A DNA stretch of 64,000 nt from Pseudeuparius sepicola (Eukaryota > Arthropoda > Insecta > Coleoptera > Anthribidae). This document shows, piece by piece, positions 21,513-31,107 of the stretch. Every line of letters starts with the position of its first letter. Position 1 is the first letter of the stretch. The notes under the pieces are model-generated. The model saw only the letters and a program-made list of their open reading frames with translations, did no database searches and was not told where the DNA came from. Position numbers and translations under genes: made by a program. Where the stretch lies: NCBI GenBank assembly GCA_963920635.1, contig OY987298.1, forward strand, positions 125,497,735 through 125,561,734. Direction: 5' to 3'.

Positions 21513-24500
21513 ATGTCATTTGTTGAAAGTGACAAAATTGTTCAAACTTTCGAAAAAGCATTGGATTTATTAAGGGACAGCACGCAGGAAAGAGTTTTAG
21601 AGCAATGGACAAAAAAATTACAAGCAAATATTAAATTACATAATACTGCAATAAAGAAAGGAGACTATAATCACGGTACGCTGATGAAACTTCAGACAAA
21701 TTTGGGTCATCTGAAAAGGATCGGCGTATACTTTAAATCATGGAAACATACGGGGGCTGGTCAAAAACGTGAAAAGAGATCTGATCGATTGAAGTGGGAA
21801 GACACTCAGTCCGCCTTTCAAAATAGAATAAGGTCAGGTATTATAGTAAACATACTTCACATAGATATAGTAAAGTTTTTAAATGACGCATTTTTTCCTT
21901 TTAAAAATCGTATAAATCAAATTTTACGTTCTCTAAATGTAGTTAAAGTAAATACTGTCTTCTGTGGTGAATTTGTGAAAATATCTGGCGATGGTGAAAT
22001 CTTTAGTAACAAGTATTTTAATACAAAAAATGCTGCAATCGATCGTGGCGTTGATATAAAGCAATGGTTTAATGACAATGTTAGCGCTATTATTTTGAGA
22101 AAACTTGACGATTTTGAAAATGAAGGGTCCAATTGGAGCTTACATAAAATATTAAGTTTAGAGGTTAATATAAACAAAGTTGAATTTGGAAACGGTGGAA
22201 CGTCATACATAGCTCTGCCCTACGAAATTTCAAGTAAAAAAGCGTGCATTAACGTCCAAAATCAGGATGAGGCTTGTTTCGCGTGGGCTATCGTTTCAGC
22301 GCTTTATCCAACACATTCTAATGCGCATCGAGTAAGTTCATACCCTCATTACTCCACAGTTTTAAATTTGGAGGGGATAGATTTCCCGATGACATTGCCA
22401 CAGATTACAAAATTTGAGCAGTTAAATAAAATATCTGTAAACGTGTATGTTCTGGAGTTAGTGGGCAAAGAAAAAACATCTAGATTTATGACTGTACCTG
22501 TCAGATTAACAAAAAATAAACTTGATAGACATGTGAATTTACTTCTTATTCAAAATGAATATTCGCCAAATATCGGGGAATTCGAAGCTCCCCCTCAAGA
22601 CGAGTCGATGGATAATATAAAATATCATTTTTGTTGGATAAAGGATCTTTCTAAATTAGTCTCAAAACAATTAAACAACCATAAAAGACGTGTATTTATA
22701 TGTGACAGATGCTTAAATTATTTTACATCTCAAGATAAATTGAACGAGCATGCTACTAGCTGTGAACAAATAAATCAATGCAAAATTGAATTTCCCAAGG
22801 AAAAATTTATTGAGTTTAAAAATTTTGCACATAAAGAACATGTACCTTTCATAATCTACTCAGACGTGGAGGCGATGCTAACACCCGTCCACGATCTGCA
22901 AACCGAGACGAAAACTAAAAAATATCAAAAACATGTGGCCTATAGTGCTGCATACTATTTCAAATGTACATTCGATGACTCATTATCTTTCTACAACAGC
23001 TATCGTGGACCCCAATGTTTATCTTGGTTTGCAGATCAGCTGGATGAGGCCGCGAAATTTGTAGCCTCTAAATTAAAAATTGTGGAGCCTATGGACGAAA
23101 CCATTAGCCTTAAGGATGCTAGCGAAAACTGTCATATTTGCGAGAAAAAATTCATAGACACTGACTTAATTGTGCGCGATCATTGTCACTTAACCGGCAA
23201 ATTTCGCGGCTACGCCCACCAAAATTGTAATTTGAATTATAAGAACTCTTTTATGATTCCCGTAGTATTTCACAATCTAAGTGGATACGACAGCCATTTT
23301 ATAATAAGGGACCTTGCCAAAAGAAATCACATTACTCTGCTTCTGATAAACAAAGAAAAATATATTAGTTTTACTATGTTTGATAATGAGACAAATATCA
23401 AGTTTCGCTTTATCGACTCTTTTAGATTTCTAGGTTTTTCGCTTGATACTCTCGTTTCCTCTCTAAAAAGTGACGATTTCGTAAATGCTAAAAAAGAATT
23501 TCACCATTTGTCACCTGAAAAGTTTACATTGTTAACCAGGAAGGGCGTTTTTTGCTATGATTACATAGACTCGTTTAAAAAATTAGAGGAAACCTCATTA
23601 CCTTCAATCGATCAATTCTATAACAAACTAAACGATGTTGAAATCGACGAAAAAGACTACAGACACGCACAATTAGTATGGGAAAAGTTCAATATAACTA
23701 ACTTGGGCGAATACTCCGATCTGTATTTAAAAACCAATGTGATGCTGCTTACAGATGTGTTTGAGAATTTTAGAAAATCGTGTTACAAAAACTATGGATT
23801 AGATCCTGCTTGGTATTACACATTACCGGGATACACTTGGGACTGTATGCTCAAATATACCAACTGCAAACTGGAGACATTCCAAGACATCGATATTTTA
23901 TTATTTTTCGAAAAAGCTGTAAGAGGTGGAATAAGTCAGTGTAGCCATCGCTTTTCCGAAGCGAATAATAAATATATGCGAAGCTATGACTCCACCAAAC
24001 CTTCCAAATTTATTGCCTATTTCGACGTTAACAACTTATATGGCTGGGCGATGTGTGAGCATCTCCCTTATGGCGGATTTGAATGGATTGAGGACTCAGA
24101 GTTTGACGTTACCAAGATTGCCGACGATGCAGACGAAGGCTATGTCTTGGAGGTGGATTTGTCGTACCCAGATCATCTGCATGATGTGCATAAAGACCTC
24201 CCGTTTGCAGCAGAGCAGCGAAAACCACCAGGATCGAAATTTTCCAAGCTTATGCCCACACTTCATGACAAGAAGAATTACATAATTCATTACAGAGCGC
24301 TTAAACAGGCTTTGAGAAACGGTCTAGTTTTGACCAAAATCCACAGAATTCTGAAGTTTAAACAGGCCCCCTGGCTAGCTCCTTACATACAGTTTAATAC
24401 ACGCTTGAGACAGCAAGCATCGTTAGAATTTGAAAAAACTATAATCAAACTCATGAACAACGCAGTTTATGGTAAAACAATGGAGAACATAAGGAAACAC

Positions 24501-25250
24501 AGGGTTGTTAAACTATTACGCAAATGGGCTGGTAGGTTTGGAGCAAAACATTATATTTCTAGCCCACGTTTTAAGAGCAGAACTATATTTGATGAAAATT
24601 TAGTTAGCGTAGAACTAAATAAGACGAGTATTATTTTCAATAAGCCCCTCTATGTGGGAATGGCAATACTCGATATCTCAAAAACATGCGTTTATGAATT
24701 TCATTATGAATTTATGCTACGCAAATTATCTGACTGTACGCTCTTGTATACCGATACTGATAGCCTAGTATATGAAATACGCTGTAATGACGTTTTTAAA
24801 GACATTATTAAAGATAATATAGAACGTTTTGATACTAGTGACTACCCCCAAGATAATAAATATGGTATTCCATTGGTAAATAAAAAAGTTCCGGGATTAA
24901 TGAAAGATGAACTTAATGGTAGCATTATAACTCACTTTGCGGGTCTTAGATCTAAGATGTATGCTTATCTGATTGAGGGGAAAAAAATTTGTATTAAGAA
25001 ATCGAAAGGAGTCAAGAAAAACGTTGTATCGAGACATATAACGTACAACGATTATGTAAGTTGTTTGTTTGACAAGAAACAAAAAATTATAAACCAACGT
25101 TCTAGACGTTCGTTTGCTCATGATGTTTTCAGTCTCGAACAGTCTAAAATTGGCTTGAATCCTTTCGATGATAAGCGATATTTAGTTGATAGTATTGTAA
25201 CTCTTCCTTGGGGACACAAAGCTATAAGGCATATTGAATGTAATATGTAA
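21513..25250 (+). CDS. protein-primed family B DNA polymerase (Polinton PolB)
   Basis: An intact 1245-aa polymerase that would replicate the element. A C2H2-type finger lies at 397-417. The 3'-5' exonuclease follows with Exo I (YSDVEAM, D451/E453), Exo II (FHNLSGYDSH, 586-595) and Exo III (YSDLYLKTNVMLLTDVF, D748). Between Exo I and II is a Cys/His cluster at 540-577 (CHIC...DHCHLTGKFRGYAH) like that of endonuclease VII/HNH folds, common in this polymerase group. Palm motifs are A (YFDVNNLYGWAM, D838), B (KLMNNAVYGKTMEN, 979-992) and C (YTDTDS, D1081/D1083), then KSKGVKK (1163-1169). The N-terminal 350 residues include a QDEACFAWAI stretch also seen in related Polinton polymerases. All catalytic residues are present. 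Confidence 0.97.
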   Translation: MSFVESDKIVQTFEKALDLLRDSTQERVLEQWTKKLQANIKLHNTAIKKGDYNHGTLMKLQTNLGHLKRIGVYFKSWKHTGAGQKREKRSDRLKWEDTQSAFQNRIRSGIIVNILHIDIVKFLNDAFFPFKNRINQILRSLNVVKVNTVFCGEFVKISGDGEIFSNKYFNTKNAAIDRGVDIKQWFNDNVSAIILRKLDDFENEGSNWSLHKILSLEVNINKVEFGNGGTSYIALPYEISSKKACINVQNQDEACFAWAIVSALYPTHSNAHRVSSYPHYSTVLNLEGIDFPMTLPQITKFEQLNKISVNVYVLELVGKEKTSRFMTVPVRLTKNKLDRHVNLLLIQNEYSPNIGEFEAPPQDESMDNIKYHFCWIKDLSKLVSKQLNNHKRRVFICDRCLNYFTSQDKLNEHATSCEQINQCKIEFPKEKFIEFKNFAHKEHVPFIIYSDVEAMLTPVHDLQTETKTKKYQKHVAYSAAYYFKCTFDDSLSFYNSYRGPQCLSWFADQLDEAAKFVASKLKIVEPMDETISLKDASENCHICEKKFIDTDLIVRDHCHLTGKFRGYAHQNCNLNYKNSFMIPVVFHNLSGYDSHFIIRDLAKRNHITLLLINKEKYISFTMFDNETNIKFRFIDSFRFLGFSLDTLVSSLKSDDFVNAKKEFHHLSPEKFTLLTRKGVFCYDYIDSFKKLEETSLPSIDQFYNKLNDVEIDEKDYRHAQLVWEKFNITNLGEYSDLYLKTNVMLLTDVFENFRKSCYKNYGLDPAWYYTLPGYTWDCMLKYTNCKLETFQDIDILLFFEKAVRGGISQCSHRFSEANNKYMRSYDSTKPSKFIAYFDVNNLYGWAMCEHLPYGGFEWIEDSEFDVTKIADDADEGYVLEVDLSYPDHLHDVHKDLPFAAEQRKPPGSKFSKLMPTLHDKKNYIIHYRALKQALRNGLVLTKIHRILKFKQAPWLAPYIQFNTRLRQQASLEFEKTIIKLMNNAVYGKTMENIRKHRVVKLLRKWAGRFGAKHYISSPRFKSRTIFDENLVSVELNKTSIIFNKPLYVGMAILDISKTCVYEFHYEFMLRKLSDCTLLYTDTDSLVYEIRCNDVFKDIIKDNIERFDTSDYPQDNKYGIPLVNKKVPGLMKDELNGSIITHFAGLRSKMYAYLIEGKKICIKKSKGVKKNVVSRHITYNDYVSCLFDKKQKIINQRSRRSFAHDVFSLEQSKIGLNPFDDKRYLVDSIVTLPWGHKAIRHIECNM

Positions 25251-25293
25251 GGATGTAAAAATAAAAAACCCATATTTGTAGAACGTTGTTTTA
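25251..25293. terminator. shared convergent poly(A) signals
   Basis: The 43-bp gap between the polymerase stop and the next gene's stop contains AATAAA signals on both strands (+ at about 25258, - at about 25290). The two convergent transcripts would therefore end within or across each other's 3' end. Confidence 0.6.
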
Positions 25294-25929
25294 TTAAACC
25301 AACCTTCTTCTATACAAATCAGCCAACAGAAACTCTTTGTAAAAACAGAAGAGTTCAAAAATACAAAAGGTTTCTATACTAAATGTAATATTACATAATA
25401 TTAATATAATGTCTGTTTCATTTAAGTTACTACTTACTACTAGATGATTGACTTTATCTAAGAAATTACAATAGAAATCATAAAAATCAAAGCGGAGCAA
25501 AAAGCCAAATCTCAAAGATGCACTTATGCTAACGTTTAACAATTCAAAAATATCTGCCTCGGTAAAATAAACATACACATTATTTTTTCTAAGCGACACG
25601 TGCTGATTTCCATCGGCGTCAATCACCGTACTTAGAACCATACGTGAGTCGAATCTGGCAAACATTGGAGCTCCACCATTATTAATAAATTCACATACAT
25701 GTTCCAATAATTTATTCCATTCAGAGTAGTTCAAGGAAATTACTCTCCGATCATGACAAAGGTATGTGATGATTACTGCTGGCTCAAAATATTTCTTGAG
25801 ACTCAACCCTGTATGAATGAATAATCCATTAGTTGATTTGATCGGAAAACATACTGCCAAAAGCAAAGAATCTTCTACAATATCATTTTCACTGCTGCTT
25901 ACATCGGATTCGTAACCACTGTCAGACAT
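25294..25929 (-). CDS. Polinton protein, possibly PC4-like DNA-binding
   Basis: 211 aa from ATG at 25929 (MSDSGYESDVSSSENDIVEDS); the frame is open a little further upstream but without an ATG. The N-terminal 25 residues are Ser/Asp/Glu-rich. A region near residues 55-80 (around DRRVISLNYSEWNKLLE) resembles the end of PC4-type single-strand DNA-binding domains (ISLxxxxWxxL), and acidic Ser-rich leaders are common in PC4 proteins. The likeness is weak, so this is a hypothesis. It follows the integrase with about 26 bp between start and stop and is convergent with the polymerase. Confidence 0.6.
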   Translation of the reverse strand: MSDSGYESDVSSSENDIVEDSLLLAVCFPIKSTNGLFIHTGLSLKKYFEPAVIITYLCHDRRVISLNYSEWNKLLEHVCEFINNGGAPMFARFDSRMVLSTVIDADGNQHVSLRKNNVYVYFTEADIFELLNVSISASLRFGFLLRFDFYDFYCNFLDKVNHLVVSSNLNETDIILILCNITFSIETFCIFELFCFYKEFLLADLYRRRLV

Positions 25930-25954
25930 TTTGGCGGTTCGTTCACCGAGAGAA

Positions 25955-26896
25955 CTACACAATGTTTGTTTCGCTTATCCACGAGTCGTGGCTTTTATCT
26001 AACCCGAGCCATCGCACAAGAACTTTCCCCCTCCTCCTTTGAAGCACTTTTTCCACCAAATAGATGTCAGGATTTGCCACTTTTTGCAATTCTTCATTAT
26101 AAAAACCACCCTTTATAGCTCTTCCACGTAAATCTTCTAACAAATATGTGGGAGGATTGGTGTGTTGTACTTTGATTATTTTGAACAACTCCGTTGTCCA
26201 ATTAGGTCGATATCCCTTGTCAAATACATGTCTAGCTTTACTTATTCTCACAATGTCACCCTTCCTAAATTTACGAGTTTTGAAAACTTTTAAGTGACTG
26301 TTGTACACATTGGTGACTAAATGTTGCTCGTTGTTTTTGTTAACTTCACCAGGCTTCATTTGTATCGTTCTATGTTTCCTATTATTGTACTCATTTACTA
26401 CAGTAGGCAAAATATCAATCCACCTATATTTTCCATTTAGACTGAAATACTTGAATAATTTTTCTTTCAAAGTTCGTATTACTCTTTCCACTATAGCTGC
26501 CTTTTTGTCGGTAAATGTACTGTAGTGATTAATTTGAAAAGTTTTCATCAATTTCTGGAATTCAGAGTTGTAAAATTCTTTGCCCTGATCGGTTTGTAAA
26601 TTGTGAGGCTTGCGTCCCCACTGTTTTTTAAAATATCTTTAAAAGCCTTTGTAACATCTGCTCCAGACTTGGATTGTAGCGGTCTACACCAGACATATTT
26701 GGAGAAAGAGTCAATTACAACTAATATGAATTTATTACCTCTATTACATCTCTATTAGATCTAACTGAGCAAGATCGGCTTGCCAAAGATCATCTAAGCC
26801 TTTGATAATAGTTCGACGTCGAGGATAATTTTTTCGAGCTGGTTTATGGAGTTCCCTAACTAACCGAACTTTTTCATCACTATGACCGAAATTCAT
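25955..26896 (-). pseudogene. retrovirus-type integrase with chromodomain, broken
   Basis: It starts at ATG 26896. The three catalytic acids of the RVE fold are visible but in different frames: D in WQADLAQL (about 26776-26790), D in TDQGKEF (about 26595), and E in VERVIRTLKE (about 26490). The last 198 codons (25955-26551) are open and end in a chromodomain (LVEKVLQRRRGKVLVRWLG...SWISE). One frame change lies near 26750, where stops follow LDLIEM, and one near 26620-26630 at an A6 run. Polinton integrases insert the element and make 6-bp duplications; chromodomains guide some integrases to chromatin. As written it cannot make an intact enzyme. Confidence 0.85.
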
Positions 26897-26929
26897 TGTT
26901 CAACTGCTCAATTCCAACTTAAAATGAAA

Positions 26930-27249
26930 TTACTTTACACCGCTCTTTTGTTTATCCAATTTCAGTTGTTCTTTAATCACATCCTGCTCTTGTGTTATTT
27001 TCTCTATGGCAGTTTGCAAAGCAACAGTATTTAATTCTAACAACTCTTTAAAATCCTGTATTTGCTGGGAAACGTTATTTTTAAAGTCGTTTACTGACCG
27101 TAATAAAAAGTTTTTCGTTATCTTTATTATATTGAAATGAAATAGCTGAAGCATCGCTATTCAATTTTTGGTTTTGGGACAAAGGAGAGTGCACAATGCC
27201 GCTAGCCTTTTTGTATTTCGACGAGCGTCCGAACTTGTTAAGAGTCATT
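26930..27249 (-). pseudogene. coiled-coil Polinton protein, one frameshift
   Basis: The ATG at 27249 (MTLNKFGRSSKYKKASG) opens a frame that stops near 27085. The downstream frame (to 26930) continues with a heptad-rich helix (SQQIQDFKELLELNTVALQ). The switch occurs at a T5/A5 run near 27105. The combined size, about 105 aa with a basic start and a long coiled coil, suits a small structural (fibre- or scaffold-like) protein, but the role is unknown. TATAAT and ACAGTT occur about 30 and 12 bp upstream of the start. Confidence 0.55.
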
Positions 27250-27284
27250 TTGTAACTAACTGTATATTGACAGTAATTATACTT

Positions 27285-28208
27285 CTAGTAAATAACTTTA
27301 GCTTCCTTTAATTCATTTAAGATGGCTGCGATTTCGTTGTCGTGAGAAGTGTTTCCGGCATCTTTAGAAGCTACAAGTAACTTCAACCTATCTACTAATT
27401 CATTGACATTATCCCAGTATACGTACTCTATGGGTTTTGTGTTATAAGTAAGCTGCATACCTGTACCTTGCGCATCTTGAGTTTTACTTTTTATTAGAGG
27501 TCTAATGATATTAAGGTATTTGGTCTTGTGAGAACCCCTCAATTTACCATTCGATGTAAGGTGAACACCAGTTAACATTAAAATTTTCTTGTAATTTAAC
27601 AAATCCGCCTGACTGTATTCTGGATATTCATAGAAAATGAGTTGGTAAAGTCCGTCGGTGCTCTTGAAAGGAGTGTTATCGATTATTATATCTCCCGTGT
27701 CTTTATCAAAATCGATATGTTTATTTCCTAAGGTCCATGTGTAGGTACTGCGATCAAGTTTAGGACCATAAGTATTATCAATATCAGCAGATTTTGAGAT
27801 GAAATTTTGAATGTATGGTAAGGCCGTTTCAGGATAACCATAATCTGCGTCATCTTCAACATCATCATCGTATTCAGTTACTTGAGATGATTCTAAGACC
27901 GTTGTAGGTAATGTATTTTCTCCCGATATTTCAGACGGTAACTTTTTACTTGGCGTACTAGTAAATAATTCTATCTTAGGTTTTATCCGAATTGCAGTTT
28001 GTTGCTTTGATCCTACCTTAACTTTCATATTATTTTTTATTTCGCTTAGAGAATCTTTTACGGGCTTGAATATCTTATCTAAAGTCTCATCCATCTCAGA
28101 TTTACCCGTTTTTAACGCAGCATATTTTCTTCTAATAGATCTAGTTAGCTCTTTAATTTTTTTAGCACGCTGTGCTCTCTGAATTTGTTCTTGTGATGTC
28201 AAGGGCAT
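27285..28208 (-). CDS. DUF8207-type Polinton protein
   Basis: 307 aa from ATG 28208 (MPLTSQEQIQRAQRAKK). A basic helical N-terminus (1-50) and an acidic linker (about 115-125, DDDVEDDADYG) precede a compact domain at about 150-250. Its hallmarks are STYTWTLGNKHIDFD, STDGLYQLIFYEYPEYSQADLLNYKKIL and KTKYLNIIRPLI. This matches the family of uncharacterised Polinton proteins (DUF8207), usually next to ATPase and capsid genes; a virion or assembly role is inferred. The reading frame is intact. A TATATAAAA (28251-28243) lies across the stop of the ATPase gene upstream. Confidence 0.8.
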   Translation of the reverse strand: MPLTSQEQIQRAQRAKKIKELTRSIRRKYAALKTGKSEMDETLDKIFKPVKDSLSEIKNNMKVKVGSKQQTAIRIKPKIELFTSTPSKKLPSEISGENTLPTTVLESSQVTEYDDDVEDDADYGYPETALPYIQNFISKSADIDNTYGPKLDRSTYTWTLGNKHIDFDKDTGDIIIDNTPFKSTDGLYQLIFYEYPEYSQADLLNYKKILMLTGVHLTSNGKLRGSHKTKYLNIIRPLIKSKTQDAQGTGMQLTYNTKPIEYVYWDNVNELVDRLKLLVASKDAGNTSHDNEIAAILNELKEAKVIY

Positions 28209-28236
28209 GTTGGCTACTAATAAAGATACCGAGTCA

Positions 28237-29139
28237 CTAGAGTTTTATATAGCTATCAAATCCTTTTCTGTATCGCCCATTATCTAAACTAAAGTCTTTG
28301 GCTATCACTAATGTTCCAAAAACACTACCATTCCAACAAAATGAGCAAAGGTTTTTAAACTGCTCGTAGGTGATATCTGGTGACACATGTTCATCATAGA
28401 CATGCTTCAGATTAACGTCATCCTGTTTGAACAGAATAATCATGTTACAATTGTCTCGTATTAATTGCTTAGGAATTTTAGAATATGTCTGACAAAGATA
28501 GACAACATCTATAGATTTATGACGTCCCATTGAATAAAATTCTCTAATTTTATCTTGTTTATCGCAAGCCACGTCATCAAATATGAAAACCGAATTTTCT
28601 CTAGCCTCTGATGGACCAATTACATCATCGTTTGAGTTAAAGGGAAAATATCCAACGCCACTAACTTGTTTAAGCACGTCTTGCAATAACTGATACTTGG
28701 GTTGGTACAGTGACTTACTGTACAAGTAAATATTCTCGAATTTTAGTCCGTTTTCATTAAATATTAAACTAAGTAAAGCGTTGGTTTTTCCACATCCGTT
28801 AGGTCCACAAAAAATTGCCCTAAATGAGTTTGGAAACAGTACACCGTGTTTAGATTTAGCACTACTTTCTTGCACAATATCTAGGTTTTCTACTGGAAGT
28901 GAAACTGTCTGCTGATGGATTTGCATCGCGTCTTTCGAATCGTTGTATCCAACGACCTCGCTAACAACTAAGTCGTTTTGAAGTTGGTGGATTGTTTTAT
29001 GAGTTTTTAAGTTATCTTTTCTCGAAAACGTTTTACTACAGAATTCACACATAAAAATAATAGTTCTGTGAATATTCTTGTGTCTTGTAAAACTATCCGA
29101 TCTACAAAATGTTGTACCGCAAATATCACACATATACAT
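28237..29139 (-). CDS. packaging ATPase with N-terminal C2H2 zinc fingers
   Basis: 300 aa from ATG 29139. Residues about 2-52 are two classical C2H2 fingers (CDICGTTF...H...H and CEFCSKTF...H...H). A 55-residue linker leads to a P-loop ATPase with Walker A GPNGCGKT (about 112-119), Walker B SVFIFDDVA (about 184-192) and a CQTYSKIP/RDNCNMIILF segment typical of the genome-packaging ATPase of Polintons and related dsDNA viruses. It would pump DNA into the capsid. The fingers could bind element DNA or its ends. The gene is intact. Confidence 0.88.
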   Translation of the reverse strand: MYMCDICGTTFCRSDSFTRHKNIHRTIIFMCEFCSKTFSRKDNLKTHKTIHQLQNDLVVSEVVGYNDSKDAMQIHQQTVSLPVENLDIVQESSAKSKHGVLFPNSFRAIFCGPNGCGKTNALLSLIFNENGLKFENIYLYSKSLYQPKYQLLQDVLKQVSGVGYFPFNSNDDVIGPSEARENSVFIFDDVACDKQDKIREFYSMGRHKSIDVVYLCQTYSKIPKQLIRDNCNMIILFKQDDVNLKHVYDEHVSPDITYEQFKNLCSFCWNGSVFGTLVIAKDFSLDNGRYRKGFDSYIKL

Positions 29140-29160
29140 CACGTAGGTGGGGAATAAAAC

Positions 29161-29196
29161 ACTGACAATTATACTTAATTTTATCTTTATTATATA
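29161..29196 (-). promoter_or_regulatory. promoter of the zinc-finger ATPase gene
   Basis: On the minus strand TATATAATAAAG (29196-29185) precedes TCAGT (29165-29161) by about 31 bp, and the ATG follows about 22 bp later. TATA and initiator fit an insect core promoter, suggesting this gene has its own transcript rather than reading through from the capsid genes. Confidence 0.65.
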
Positions 29197-29231
29197 CTAA
29201 CACATTGTTACAATACATTCATACTATATTT

Positions 29232-29455
29232 TTAATTTGCCTTTGGATCATTTGCCTTCGGATCACTTGCCTTCGGATCATTTGCCTTTGCCTTCCGATC
29301 ATTTGCCTTTGCCTTCGGATCATTTGCCTTTGCCTTCCGATCATTTGCCTTTGCCTTTGGATCATTTGCCTTTGCCTTCGAATCATTTGCCTTCCGATCA
29401 TTTGCCTTTGCCTTTGAATCATTTGCCTTTGCCTTTAGATCATTTGCCTTTGGAG
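29232..29455 (-). repeat. in-frame minisatellite encoding KANDxKA repeats
   Basis: About 12 copies of 15- and 21-bp units give, on the minus strand, an 84-codon frame (29232-29486) of KANDP/KAKANDR repeats without stops. It directly follows the stop of the membrane protein at 29468 in another frame, so it may once have been that protein's tail, extended by repeat growth. The opposite strand also stays open because of the repeat. Translation is unproven. Confidence 0.7.
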
Positions 29456-29467
29456 TGCTCCAAATTT

Positions 29468-29896
29468 TCAGTTCCATATCTCCCATCTCTCTCTTTGTGT
29501 AAGTACTATTTTAATCATGAGTTTTGTTACTAACAGCGATGAGCACACCGTAATGTAATAAACCAGAGGAACAAGAGTAATTTCCATATTATATTCCTTT
29601 TGTTCGGGGGTTAATTTAGGTGCAGTCGGGGTACTTTTTGTAGTATTTGTAACTTCAGAAATTTTCCTCCATCTAGTTTCACCAATCGTATGGTTTTTAA
29701 ATTTAAAATGAAATTTAAATTGCGTTGAATTTTTCGGAAGGATAGCCATTGAAATTGCACTTCCAATAGAAATAAATGGTGAGCATTTATCATTGCTTCC
29801 ACAAACAGAGATGTTAGTCTGATTTAGCTCATTGTGAATATAGAACACATTATTAATTATTGCTAGCAATGTAATGTGACCCGCTCTCAATAACAT
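29468..29896 (-). CDS. small membrane-anchored Polinton protein
   Basis: 142 aa from ATG 29896. The N-terminal hydrophobic stretch (residues 5-20, GHITLLAIINNVF) looks like a signal peptide. The middle has several N-x-S/T sites (for example NQTN, NSTQ, NHTI, NTTK) and two Cys (CGSNDKC). A transmembrane helix lies at about residues 107-125 (ITLVPLVYYITVCSSLLV), with a short basic tail. This is the layout of a small type I surface glycoprotein. Family unknown; located between capsid and ATPase genes. Confidence 0.6.
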   Translation of the reverse strand: MLLRAGHITLLAIINNVFYIHNELNQTNISVCGSNDKCSPFISIGSAISMAILPKNSTQFKFHFKFKNHTIGETRWRKISEVTNTTKSTPTAPKLTPEQKEYNMEITLVPLVYYITVCSSLLVTKLMIKIVLTQRERWEIWN

Positions 29897-29935
29897 CTTG
29901 GACAGGACTGTTGGATTTGACTAATTGTTCTTAAT

Positions 29936-31107
29936 TTACATTACATCTCTCACAATTTCACTTAGTGGTAAATACTCCATAGTACAATCATGTATAATTG
30001 TGCAGTAGGCTCGAGTTTTGGCTGGAAATCCTTTATTGCTTTCTATGTCTAACTTAACGTCAACAGTGTTTATTTTTATAGACTCATTTCTTCGAGAACA
30101 ATCGATAACAAACAGAGGTACATACGATTTATATTCCGTATAGCCAAGTAGGGGTCGTCTATCTTTATTCATATAACTCGAATAAAAATCCACGTAATTG
30201 TGATAGGCTTCCTGAACATTATTTTTATCAAAATCTAACCTTAGACGTTCAAAAGGAAAGCATTCGCCGTTTAAAATTAATCTCACATCGGTTATATTTA
30301 TGTGATCAAATTCTGCAGTACTGGATTTAGGATTGTCATTGCGGTCAGTCTGGAATGCCACGATGACGTATCGAGGAGAGGTTAATGCACTTGATGACTT
30401 TACAGACCATATCTCCCTTTCAGCACCGGTAGTAAGAGCTGGCAATTCATGAAGTTCCCATTTGCGAAAGGCAAATATAATTGGACGATCAATTTTCATG
30501 GCCTGAAGAAGGTTAAGTCTAATTAAATCGTTCGGTTGTATATGCTTAACTTTTAATTCTATATCGGAAATTGATATTTCACAAGAATCGTTTGCAGTCG
30601 GTAGCAATAAAACGTTGTTATCATTTCGAGCTCGTATCAATCTCACAGTTTGTTTACCACAAACAGCCAACTGATAATCATTGAACATCCCAAACAAATG
30701 ATTCAAGGGGATTCTGGAAATAAATGAGCCATCGGTGCTTGCATTAAAATGTTTATTAACTCCAGCCCAACCGGCTGTCGCCATGCACTTTTCTTCATTA
30801 GGAGAATAACACAAGTATGATCTAATTGTGCTCACAATTCCAGGATTTCGCACTGTTTCTATTTCAATGCAGGTGCATTGTTAACAAAGTTACAGTCCCC
30901 TTGCATGTCGGTTAATTTTCCTTTAACATAAATCACAGCATCATACATCAACAGCCATGCGTCTCCCTGATTGACAGTTATTTCCACAATATCGTTGTTT
31001 CGAAAAGATTTTACAAATGGGTAGTAGGTACGTTTTTCCAGGCGTTGAATAGATTCATCATAGTTTGGACTGCGATGCACATTGAACACCTGAGGAGTTA
31101 ACGACAT
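29936..31107 (-). pseudogene. double-jelly-roll major capsid protein, interrupted
   Basis: The N-terminal part starts at ATG 31107 (MSLTPQVFNVHRSP) and stops at 30859; the larger C-terminal part (30853-29936, 305 codons) is in another frame. The parts match the DJR-like protein of insect Polintons: an N-terminal TYYPFVKSF/VNQGDAWLLM region, then NPGIVSTIRSYLCYSP, RIPLNHLFGMFNDYQ and GKQTVRLIRARND. The total of about 390 residues suits the family. At the junction a short piece expected between the halves seems missing, so this is a deletion plus frame change and not a simple indel. As it stands no full capsid subunit can be made. Confidence 0.8.

Noticed and set aside
29205..29533. Open frames on the + strand rich in HLPLPSD or CLRII repeats
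   Set aside because: Mirror effect of the minus-strand minisatellite.
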